Positions 1 to 5,863 of a stretch of 10,643 nt of DNA are shown one piece after another; positions within the stretch are counted from its first letter, which is position 1; each line of letters begins with the position of its first letter. Source of the stretch: CAZZBK01 sp964652155. Lineage in GTDB: Bacteria > Planctomycetota > Planctomycetia > Pirellulales > PNKZ01. The DNA is taken from positions 1 to 10,643 of the forward strand of contig CAZZBK010000173.1 of the NCBI GenBank assembly GCA_964652155.1, written 5' to 3'. Position numbers and translations under genes: made by a program. The notes beneath the pieces were generated by a model that worked only from the letters and a program-made list of their open reading frames with translations, was not told where the DNA came from and ran no database searches.

Positions 1-2307
1 CTTGCCGATGTCGTGCACGTCCCCCTTGACGGTCGCGAGCAGGATTTTTCCGCGCGGAGCGTCGACCGCGCCGCCGAGTCGTTTTTCTTCCTCCATGAAC
101 GGTTCGAGATACGCGACCGCTTTCTTCATGACCCGGGCGCTTTTGACGACCTGGGGCAAAAACATCTTGCCTGCGCCGAACAGGTCGCCAACCTCTTGCA
201 TGCCGGCCATGAGCGGCCCTTCGATGATCGACAAGCACGAGGGGCTGTTGCTGCGCAGTTCTTCGACGTCGCCGTCGATGAACTCGGTGATGCCGTGGAT
301 CAGCGCGTGCTTGAGGCGCTCTTCGACACTCGTCTGCCGCCAGAGTTGCTCGCTGCCGGCAACCTTGACCTGCTGATGCTTGACACTCTCGGCAAACTCG
401 ACGAGCCGCTCGGTTGCGTCCTCGCGGCGATCGAAGAGCACGTCCTCGACGCGCTCTAGCAAGTCCTTGGGAATGTCTTCGTACACGCTGAGCTGTCCGG
501 CGTTGACAATGCCCATGTCCATGCCGGCCCGAATGGCATGGTAGAGGAATGCGGAGTGCATGGCTTGGCGGACCACCTCGTTGCCGCGGAACGAGAAGCT
601 GATATTGCTCACGCCGCCGGAGACTTTAGCCCCCGGGCAACGCTGCTTGATGAGCCTCGTGGCCTCGATGAAATTGATGGCGTAGCGATTGTGCTCATCG
701 ATGCCCGTGGCGACGGTGAGGATATTGGGGTCGAAAATGATATCCTGCGGCGGGAAGCCGACCTGATCGACGAGTGCGCGGTACGACCGCTCGCAGATGC
801 GCAGCTTCTCGTCGATGCTGACGGCCTGCCCTTGTTCGTCGAAGGCCATGACCACGACGGCCGCGCCATAGCGGCGGATGATGCGAGCGCGTTCCAGGAA
901 TTTCGCTTCGCCGTCTTTGAGGCTGATCGAGTTGACGATCCCCTTGCCTTGCAGGCATTTCAGGCCCGCCTCGAGGATCTCCCATTTCGAGCTGTCAATC
1001 ATCATCGGGACGCGGCTGATCTCGGGCTCGGTGGCGATCAGGTTCAAGAATCGGGTCATGGCGGCGACGCCGTCGAGCATCCCTTCGTCCATGTTCACGT
1101 CGAGCACATTGGCTCCGGAGTCGACTTGTTCACGCGCGACCTGCACGGCCGCTTCAAAGTCGTTGGCCAACACGAGCTTGGCAAACTTACGGCTGCCGGT
1201 GACGTTGGTCCGCTCGCCGATCATCGTGAAGTTGGTCTCGGGCCGAATCACGTAGGGCTCGGAACCACTGAGATGCGTGAGGCCGTCGGACGGCGAATGC
1301 TGGTGAGGCGGTTTGCCCTTCACGGCCTCGGCGATGGCTTTGATGTGGGGCGGGGTCGTGCCGCAGCAGCCACCCACAATGTTCAGCCACCCTTGCTCGG
1401 CAAAGCTGCCGAGCGTGCGGGCCATCATCTCGGGCGTCTCGTCGAAGCCCCCCATCGCATTGGGCAGCCCGGCGTTGGGATAGCAATGAATATAAGGCGT
1501 GGCGATCTTTTGCAGCTCTTGCAAGTAAGGCCGCATGTGCTCGGGTCCCAGCGCGCAGTTGAACCCGACGGTCAGCAAGTCGGCATGCGCAACCGAGTCC
1601 CAGAAGGCCGAGACCGTCTGACCGCTCAGCGTGCGTCCGCCCTGAAAGATGGTGACCGAGCCCATGACGGGCAACTTGATCTTGTGGTCGGCAAAGTATT
1701 TGTCGATGGCGAACAGCGCGGCCTTAAACACGAGCGTATCGAACGCCGTCTCAGGGAGCAGCAGGTCGACCCCCCCCTCGACCAGGGCGTCGATCTGTTC
1801 GTAGTAGTTGTCGACCATCTCGTCGAACGTGGTCGAGCGATAGCCCGGGTCGTTCACATTGCCCGAGATGGACAGTTGGCGATTCGTGGGTCCGATCGAG
1901 CCGGCGACGAAGCGCGGCTTGTCGGGCGTCAGAGCGTTCATGCGGTCCACCTCGCGGCGCGCCAGTTGAGCGGCGGCAAGGTTCAGTTCGCGGACCATCG
2001 ATTCCATGCCGAAGTCGGCCATCGCCAATCGGGTGAGGCCGAACGAGTTGGTCTCGATGATGTCGGCGCCGGCTTCGAGGTACTGTCGGTGGATACCCCC
2101 GATGGCCTCGCTTTGGGTGAGCACGAGCACATCGATAAAGTTCTTTAAGTCTTTGTGCCAGTTGGCGAAACGGCTGCCGCGGTAGTCCTTCTCGGTGAAC
2201 TCGAAACGGTGCACCATCGTGCCCATGGCCCCATCGAGCACGAGGACCTTTTCCCTCAATAGCTGAGCGAGCGTCTGGCGCGTTTGCGACGCATTGGCAA
2301 CCGACAT
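1..2307 (-). CDS. metH: Cobalamin-dependent methionine synthase MetH (C-terminal part beyond window)
   Basis: Transfers the methyl group of 5-methyltetrahydrofolate to homocysteine through enzyme-bound cobalamin, giving methionine and tetrahydrofolate in the cytoplasm. 769 codons are visible and the frame stays open at the left edge. The N-terminal homocysteine domain (about residues 15-330) has LDGAMGTM and the three zinc-ligand cysteines C251 (GFNCALGPEH) and C314/C315 (GGCCGTTPPH), matching E. coli C247/C310/C311. The pterin-binding domain starts near F360 (FTMIGERTNVTGSRKF) and includes NMDEGMLDG (405 on) and IDSSKWE. The cap domain follows. The last visible residues are DVHDIGK, the DxHxxG cobalamin motif; H765 corresponds to E. 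coli H759. The rest of the B12 domain and the AdoMet reactivation domain lie outside. The start is ATG 2307 with GGAG ten bases upstream; the protein then begins MSVANASQTRQTLAQLLREK. Identity is very secure; completeness cannot be judged. Confidence 0.97.
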   Translation of the reverse strand, partial: MSVANASQTRQTLAQLLREKVLVLDGAMGTMVHRFEFTEKDYRGSRFANWHKDLKNFIDVLVLTQSEAIGGIHRQYLEAGADIIETNSFGLTRLAMADFGMESMVRELNLAAAQLARREVDRMNALTPDKPRFVAGSIGPTNRQLSISGNVNDPGYRSTTFDEMVDNYYEQIDALVEGGVDLLLPETAFDTLVFKAALFAIDKYFADHKIKLPVMGSVTIFQGGRTLSGQTVSAFWDSVAHADLLTVGFNCALGPEHMRPYLQELQKIATPYIHCYPNAGLPNAMGGFDETPEMMARTLGSFAEQGWLNIVGGCCGTTPPHIKAIAEAVKGKPPHQHSPSDGLTHLSGSEPYVIRPETNFTMIGERTNVTGSRKFAKLVLANDFEAAVQVAREQVDSGANVLDVNMDEGMLDGVAAMTRFLNLIATEPEISRVPMMIDSSKWEILEAGLKCLQGKGIVNSISLKDGEAKFLERARIIRRYGAAVVVMAFDEQGQAVSIDEKLRICERSYRALVDQVGFPPQDIIFDPNILTVATGIDEHNRYAINFIEATRLIKQRCPGAKVSGGVSNISFSFRGNEVVRQAMHSAFLYHAIRAGMDMGIVNAGQLSVYEDIPKDLLERVEDVLFDRREDATERLVEFAESVKHQQVKVAGSEQLWRQTSVEERLKHALIHGITEFIDGDVEELRSNSPSCLSIIEGPLMAGMQEVGDLFGAGKMFLPQVVKSARVMKKAVAYLEPFMEEEKRLGGAVDAPRGKILLATVKGDVHDIGK

Positions 2308-2381
2308 CGTCGTGGGTCTCCGCAACGAGTTAATCTGACGAAAGGTGTTGACTGCAAAGCACTTGAAATGCTTGCACGCCG

Positions 2382-2411
2382 AGTATGGCACACGCCCCCT
2401 GAGGTCCGCAA
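2382..2411 (-). promoter_or_regulatory. Candidate metH promoter
   Basis: On the minus strand TGC-CATACT (2390-2382) resembles an extended -10 element, with TTGCGG (2411-2406) as a weak -35 at 18-bp spacing. Transcription would start near 2375, giving a 5' leader of about 68 bases. The -10 resembles the stronger TGCTATACT at 5470-5478. The leader looks too short for a cobalamin riboswitch, and no SAM or SAH riboswitch core was recognised. Judged by eye only. Confidence 0.35.
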
Positions 2412-2436
2412 GACAAGAATCTCTTGGCCAGCTTGC
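2408..2436. repeat. Nested inverted repeat overlapping the metH -35 region
   Basis: Outer arms GCAAG (2408-2412) and CTTGC (2432-2436) enclose inner arms CAAGA (2414-2418) and TCTTG (2422-2426) around a three-base centre. It overlaps the proposed -35 box of metH, so it could be a regulator-binding site; equally it may be chance. There is no coding gene in 2308-2562. Confidence 0.3.
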
Positions 2437-2562
2437 TTAGCTCCCGCAATCGTTATAGGCGTCGAAACACTCAAGCGATGCGCAGTCGGTTTCCGATAAC
2501 AGCGACTGAGGTGCGCCCGTGTTGCGCCCTCGGTACAGCCATGATACGCCGGGACTCAAGTG

Positions 2563-3573
2563 ATGAGCGCGTTGGGATACGCCGAGCAGCCTCCAGGAGC
2601 CAACGACGACACGCGCGGTGCGTCGGCCTGGGCCCCTGCGCGCGGCGGCGATGTGCGGCGCGTCGTGCTGCGGATCCCCGACTTGCGACCCAGCGGCGCG
2701 AACACGCAACGGGCCATCGATCGCAATGGCGAGTTTGTCGTCCATGGAGCCCACTCGACGATCCAGGGGATGCACGCGCAAGCCGACCGCGATGCTGCCG
2801 CCAGCACCCACGCGATTCATGGCGCCCACGCGCTCGGCGGGATGCACTCCCCGCCCACTCACGGAGTCTCGACCGCCGGCGACTCGGCGACGACCGCCGA
2901 TGTCGAGGCGTCACCGGGCCGGCCACATCCTTTGCATCGCATCGAAGCCGAGCTCAAGTCGCTCAACCCGCTGGCCAAGACATTCAACCATCAGCGCTTC
3001 GACAGCCTGCGGTCGCGATTCATCGCGATTGCTTTGGTGCTGGGCTGGATCAAGAGTCCGGCGATTCTGCTGACGGGCGTGGCGCTGGTCTCGGCGCAAC
3101 TCACGGCCTTGGTCGTGTGGTTGGAGTCGAGTTCGAGTCCAGCCCCTGCGCCGGTCACACTCCCCTTTCCGAAGTCGAGTTTCGCGGCGCCGCCGGTTGA
3201 CCCGGCCAGTCTGCCCATTCAGACTCCGGTGTCGGCTCCGCTGCTGCAACCGCGCGACAGCATGCCGACCTTGGCACCGACCGTAGCGCCGACGGCATCG
3301 CCCGCGGGCTCTGCGAGTGCGCCGGTGGTGCCGATGCCGCTCAGTTCGCCCCCTCGCCAGCGTTTTCAGGCGGCGCCGCGTCTGGGTGACCCCGTGGACT
3401 CGTTGCCCTGGGATAGTGTCAGCCCGAATGTGAATGTGCCGGAGGCGAGCGCCAAGGTGCAACCGAGCAACGAGCCCGCCGCGCCCGCGTCGAGTGACGA
3501 GTCATTAAAGACGGCGAAGAAGAGCCGGTTTCTGGGCACGATCGAGCCCCGCCCCTTGGAGCCGACGCCATGA
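2563..3573 (+). CDS. Single-pass membrane protein with His-rich N-terminal region and Pro/Ala/Ser-rich C-terminal region
   Basis: No family is recognised. The protein is 336 aa from ATG 2563; a GTG directly before it (2560) is an alternative start. Counting from that GTG, residues 1-165 are polar and predicted cytoplasmic, with a His-rich stretch at 62-101 that holds the near-duplicates HGAHSTIQGMH and HGAHALGGMH. One hydrophobic segment at about 168-188 (SPAILLTGVALVSAQLTALVVWL) would span the inner membrane. Residues 190-275 are rich in Pro, Ala and Ser (for example SPAPAPVTLPFP), and the tail to 337 is low-complexity and polar. A bitopic protein with a Pro-rich extracytoplasmic arm recalls the architecture of TonB or GspB/ExeB, but no homologous domain is visible. 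It is the first gene of a tight unit: its TGA overlaps the next ATG (ATGA, 3570-3573). A partner or anchor role for the two following ATPases is inference. The upstream SD is weak (GGGA) and no convincing promoter was found. Confidence 0.8.
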   Translation: MSALGYAEQPPGANDDTRGASAWAPARGGDVRRVVLRIPDLRPSGANTQRAIDRNGEFVVHGAHSTIQGMHAQADRDAAASTHAIHGAHALGGMHSPPTHGVSTAGDSATTADVEASPGRPHPLHRIEAELKSLNPLAKTFNHQRFDSLRSRFIAIALVLGWIKSPAILLTGVALVSAQLTALVVWLESSSSPAPAPVTLPFPKSSFAAPPVDPASLPIQTPVSAPLLQPRDSMPTLAPTVAPTASPAGSASAPVVPMPLSSPPRQRFQAAPRLGDPVDSLPWDSVSPNVNVPEASAKVQPSNEPAAPASSDESLKTAKKSRFLGTIEPRPLEPTP

Positions 3574-4478
3574 GCCAACTCGATCGGGCATTTCTCAAAG
3601 CGTATCGCAAAGGGGAAGCGGTGAGTGTTGCCGCCGCGGCTCAGGCCACTGCAACTCCGGCCTCGCCAGGCATTGCGCCGAGTCGGCCCGCGCATACCCC
3701 GAGCGTTCATCCGCCCGCCCCCGGTTTGCCCCCTGCGGCGCATCGCACGATTCCGGTGCCTCATATTCGGATGCCGAGCCTGAGAGCCGCGCCGGCTCAA
3801 CAAGCCGCGTCGATTCAGCCGGCATTCGAGGTCTTGCACTTTGCGTGGCCGGCAATCGTGCGGGACCTCTCGAACCTGTTGGTCAACGATCTGACGGGGC
3901 TCGCTGGTCTTGCCGCCGCACGTCAGCGTGCTGGGCGACGCACGCTGCTCGTGAGCAGTTGCCGCCGCGGCGAAGGGCGCTCGACGATCACGCTGGCCGT
4001 GGCCCGCGCCCTGGCGCGTCATCAACTGCGGGTGGCGATGGTCGACGCCGACTTTACGCGGCCGCAGTTGGCCAGCATGCTCGATTTGTCGGTGGCGACC
4101 GGCTGGGAAGACGTGCTGGCCAGCGAACAGTCGCTCGGCGAAGCCTTGATCGAATCGCCGAGTGAGCGTCTGACGCTGCTGCCGTTGCGCGCCCCGCTCA
4201 GCGAGCCCGCGTGCCTGCAAGGCAACGCGCGGCTGAGCGACACGTTCGAGCAACTCCGCCGTCAGGTCGACATCGTATTGGTCGATGCGGGCCCGATCGA
4301 AAGCGACGCTGGGGCGATCGAGTTTGCCGCGGCGCTGGGGGGCGCGCGTATCGACGACGCGCTGGCGATCCGCGATCCGCAGCGGACCACCTCCGAGGAA
4401 TTGCGACAGTTGGGGCACCGACTCGCGGCCGCCGGGATTGGTCATTGGGACGTGATCGAAAACTTTGTCCCCCGTTAA
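3570..4478 (+). CDS. CpsD/CapB-like (BY-kinase-type) P-loop ATPase with Arg in place of the Walker A Lys
   Basis: 302 aa, resembling the cytoplasmic kinase domain of polysaccharide co-polymerase/tyrosine autokinase systems (CpsD, CapB, Wzc C-terminus). The N-terminus MSQLDRAFLKAYRKG recalls the short leader helix of XrtA-associated kinases. Residues 18-85 are an Ala/Pro-rich linker. The P-loop is SSCRRGEGRSTIT (129-141): R137 (codon CGC, 3978-3980) stands where the family has Lys. Walker A' is VAMVDADFTRP (155-165) and Walker B is VDIVLVDAGP (233-242). The final residues GHWDVIENFVPR contain no Tyr cluster, so the usual autophosphorylated tail is missing. It overlaps the upstream gene by four bases and lies 15 bases from the next ATPase gene, implying coordinated expression. 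A role in exopolysaccharide or envelope assembly is inferred from family and context; kinase activity is doubtful. Confidence 0.85.
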   Translation: MSQLDRAFLKAYRKGEAVSVAAAAQATATPASPGIAPSRPAHTPSVHPPAPGLPPAAHRTIPVPHIRMPSLRAAPAQQAASIQPAFEVLHFAWPAIVRDLSNLLVNDLTGLAGLAAARQRAGRRTLLVSSCRRGEGRSTITLAVARALARHQLRVAMVDADFTRPQLASMLDLSVATGWEDVLASEQSLGEALIESPSERLTLLPLRAPLSEPACLQGNARLSDTFEQLRRQVDIVLVDAGPIESDAGAIEFAAALGGARIDDALAIRDPQRTTSEELRQLGHRLAAAGIGHWDVIENFVPR

Positions 4479-4493
4479 TGGGCAGCCACCGTC

Positions 4494-5303
4494 ATGTACG
4501 AATCGTTTTATCAACTGCAACGTCGACCGTTCGAGTCGGGGCATGACCTGGCCGCGTATTTCCCCTCGGACGCGCATCAGGCCGCGCTGCTCCGCTTGCG
4601 CTACGTGATCGAAACGGCCGGCGGGGCCGCCGTGCTCGCCGGTATCTCGGGCACCGGCAAGACTCTGCTCGCGCGGCTGCTCTTGGAGCGGTTGGGCGAG
4701 ACCGTCACGCCGCGCGTGCATCTGGTGTTTCCCGACATGCCCAGCGCCGAGCTGTTGTCGCTGCTCGCCCAGCAACTCGACGGCCGATCGGTGTCGGGCC
4801 CCATCGACCAAAGCGTGCAGCGAATTGAAGACACCCTGCGCCGCAACGCCACGCAAGGCCGCCATGCCGTCGTGGTGATCGACGAGGCGCAGCTGATCGA
4901 CCAGCCGCGCACCTACGAGACCTTGCGGCTGCTGCTGAACTTTGAGCACGACGGTCGGCCCGCGCTGACCTTGCTGCTCGTGGGGCAACCGTCGCTGCTG
5001 CCGCAACTCGATCGGTTGGGGGCGCTGGCCGATCGGCTCGCGGCCCGCTGCCTCTTGCGACCGCTCACGCTCGACGAGACGGTGAGCTATGTCGGGCATC
5101 GATTGACGCTCGCGGGGGCCACGCGATCGATCTTCACCGCGCAGGCCCTCGAGACGATTCATCGTCACACGCAGGGCATCCCGCGGCGCATCCATCGCCT
5201 CTGCGACTTCGCGCTCCTGATGGGCTATGCCGACGAGTTGTCGACGATCGACGCGCGGCAAATCGAGGTGGTCGCTGAAGAACTCGCCGCGCCGAGCGCG
5301 TGA
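4494..5303 (+). CDS. ExeA/XrtA-system-type AAA ATPase
   Basis: 269 aa, a cytoplasmic AAA ATPase of the GspA/ExeA type, also known as the PEP-CTERM/XrtA-associated ATPase. The N-terminus MYESFYQLQRRPFE is the characteristic opening of that family. Walker A is GISGTGKT (50-57), Walker B VVVIDEAQ (126-133), a sensor-1-like segment LLVGQPSL (161-168), a likely arginine finger in DRLAARC (180-186) and a sensor-2-like GIPRRIHRLCD (228-238). The protein ends soon after the AAA lid; the peptidoglycan-binding extension of ExeA is absent. Family members energise secretion-complex or exopolysaccharide assembly, and which of these applies here is not shown. It follows the CpsD-like gene after 15 bases and is the last gene of the unit. 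Confidence 0.88.
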   Translation: MYESFYQLQRRPFESGHDLAAYFPSDAHQAALLRLRYVIETAGGAAVLAGISGTGKTLLARLLLERLGETVTPRVHLVFPDMPSAELLSLLAQQLDGRSVSGPIDQSVQRIEDTLRRNATQGRHAVVVIDEAQLIDQPRTYETLRLLLNFEHDGRPALTLLLVGQPSLLPQLDRLGALADRLAARCLLRPLTLDETVSYVGHRLTLAGATRSIFTAQALETIHRHTQGIPRRIHRLCDFALLMGYADELSTIDARQIEVVAEELAAPSA

Positions 5304-5307
5304 GCCT

Positions 5308-5345
5308 GGGAAGTGATGAATGCGCAATGCTGAGTGAGGAATGCC
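5308..5345. repeat. Degenerate GATGAATGCGCAATG-type intergenic repeat fragment
   Basis: Just after the AAA ATPase stop there is a roughly 14-15 base quasi-repeat: GTGATGAATGCGCA, then ATGCTGAGTGAGGA, then ATGCC. Read on the minus strand it encodes HSALRI/IAHSSL-like peptides, a known hallmark of spurious ORFs over low-complexity intergenic repeats in planctomycetes and related bacteria. It is non-coding. Confidence 0.4.
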
Positions 5346-5352
5346 AGAGCGC

Positions 5353-5394
5353 TGACGCGAGGTGCGGCGCGTCACTCACCGCGGTCACTGAGTG
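5353..5394 (+). terminator. Two overlapping hairpins after the ATPase operon, possible terminator
   Basis: Hairpin A pairs TGACGCG (5353-5359) with CGCGTCA (5368-5374) around an 8-base loop. Hairpin B pairs CACTCA (5373-5378) with TGAGTG (5389-5394) around a 10-base loop. They share two bases, so they can compete or stack. No T-run follows, so classical intrinsic termination is not supported. Position about 50 bases after the stop codon is the main argument. Confidence 0.3.
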
Positions 5395-5426
5395 CTATCG
5401 ACGCTAGCAGTGCGCGCAGATTATTT

Positions 5427-5440
5427 TGCAAAATTTTGCA
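5427..5440. promoter_or_regulatory. AT-rich 14-bp perfect palindrome, UP-element-like
   Basis: TGCAAAATTTTGCA is a perfect palindrome inside an AT-rich island (5421-5440) in otherwise GC-rich DNA. GCTAGC occurs on both sides (5403-5408 and 5442-5447). Relative to a start near 5485 the island spans about -64 to -45, covering the distal UP-element position. It could be a regulator operator or an alpha-CTD contact site. Confidence 0.4.
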
Positions 5441-5469
5441 TGCTAGCTTGTCGCCGGAATTCGCCGCGT

Positions 5470-5478
5470 TGCTATACT
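5470..5478 (+). promoter_or_regulatory. Extended -10 promoter of the alpha-CTD gene
   Basis: TGC-TATACT is a full TGn extended -10 with a 5/6 match to TATAAT. A possible -35, TTGTCG (5448-5453), sits at 19-bp spacing and is poor, as extended -10 promoters tolerate. The predicted start is near 5485, giving a leader of about 80 bases before ATG 5566. Confidence 0.55.
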
Positions 5479-5548
5479 CGCCGACGTGTTGCGGTCAAAA
5501 CGGACTGACCGCTCGACCGGCTCGCGATGAGCCGATTTTGTCAGCATT

Positions 5549-5555
5549 GGGAGGG
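5549..5555 (+). promoter_or_regulatory. Ribosome binding site that decides the alpha-CTD start
   Basis: GGGAGGG lies ten bases before ATG 5566. The in-frame upstream ATG at 5527 has no comparable site, so 5566 is preferred. Confidence 0.7.
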
Positions 5556-5565
5556 AACCCACACG

Positions 5566-5841
5566 ATGTCGCGCATTCGACTCAGCAAGGCCGATCAACA
5601 AGCCAAGGAACTCAGCGAACGTTTGGAGATGAGCACGGCCGAGATTGGTCTCTCGGTCCGCACGACCAATTGTCTCGAAGAGCGGGGCATCTTCACGGTC
5701 CGCGATTTGTTGCACTGCACGGCCGACGATCTGCTCGGCATCTCGAACTTCGGCGAGAAGACGCTCGAAGAAGTGTACAAGTCGCTCGAAGGGATCGGTT
5801 TCTATCGCAAGCATCGCCGCCCTGAATTGGCGATGGCCTAA
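5566..5841 (+). CDS. Free-standing RNA polymerase alpha C-terminal-domain protein
   Basis: 91 aa, consisting almost only of an RpoA C-terminal domain (helix-hairpin-helix fold). The core runs IGLSVRTTNCLEERGI (27-42), then FTVRDLLHCTADDLL and GISNFGEKTLEEV (58-70). Compared with E. coli alpha, the DNA-contact residues R265, N268, C269, G296 and K298 are kept as R32, N35, C36, G63 and K65; S299 is T66, K271 is E38 and K297 is E64. There is no N-terminal assembly domain, so it cannot replace the alpha subunit in core assembly. DNA binding at AT-rich minor grooves, or interaction with sigma or activators, is a reasonable inference; competition with RpoA is possible. A start at 5527 would add 13 residues without family likeness. 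It has its own promoter and is convergent with the propeller gene, 22 bases away. Confidence 0.88.
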   Translation: MSRIRLSKADQQAKELSERLEMSTAEIGLSVRTTNCLEERGIFTVRDLLHCTADDLLGISNFGEKTLEEVYKSLEGIGFYRKHRRPELAMA

Positions 5842-5850
5842 CGATCGTTA
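5839..5850. repeat. 12-bp perfect palindrome at the convergent junction
   Basis: TAACGATCGTTA includes the TAA stop of the alpha-CTD gene and occupies half of the 22-base gap before the convergent propeller gene's stop. There is no loop or T-run, so it is a weak terminator candidate at best. Chance cannot be excluded. Confidence 0.3.
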
Positions 5851-5863
5851 TCAAACGGTGCCT

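Noticed and set aside
538..2148. 536-codon open frame on the plus strand
   Set aside because: It is antisense to metH, whose domains and catalytic residues are unmistakable; the plus-strand peptide has no recognisable domain and reflects high-GC codon structure.
2308..2381. Cobalamin, SAM or SAH riboswitch in the metH leader
   Set aside because: The leader from the proposed promoter is only about 68 bases and no conserved riboswitch core was found by eye. A covariance-model search would settle it.
2424..3200. 258-codon plus-strand frame overlapping the membrane-protein gene
   Set aside because: Arg/Ser-rich out-of-frame reading; the overlapping frame has a membrane helix and a coupled stop/start with the next gene.
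3366..5375. 669-codon open frame on the minus strand
   Set aside because: It runs antisense through the two ATPase genes and ends in HSALRI-like repeat translation; its Arg/Gln/His-rich composition is that of a shadow frame.
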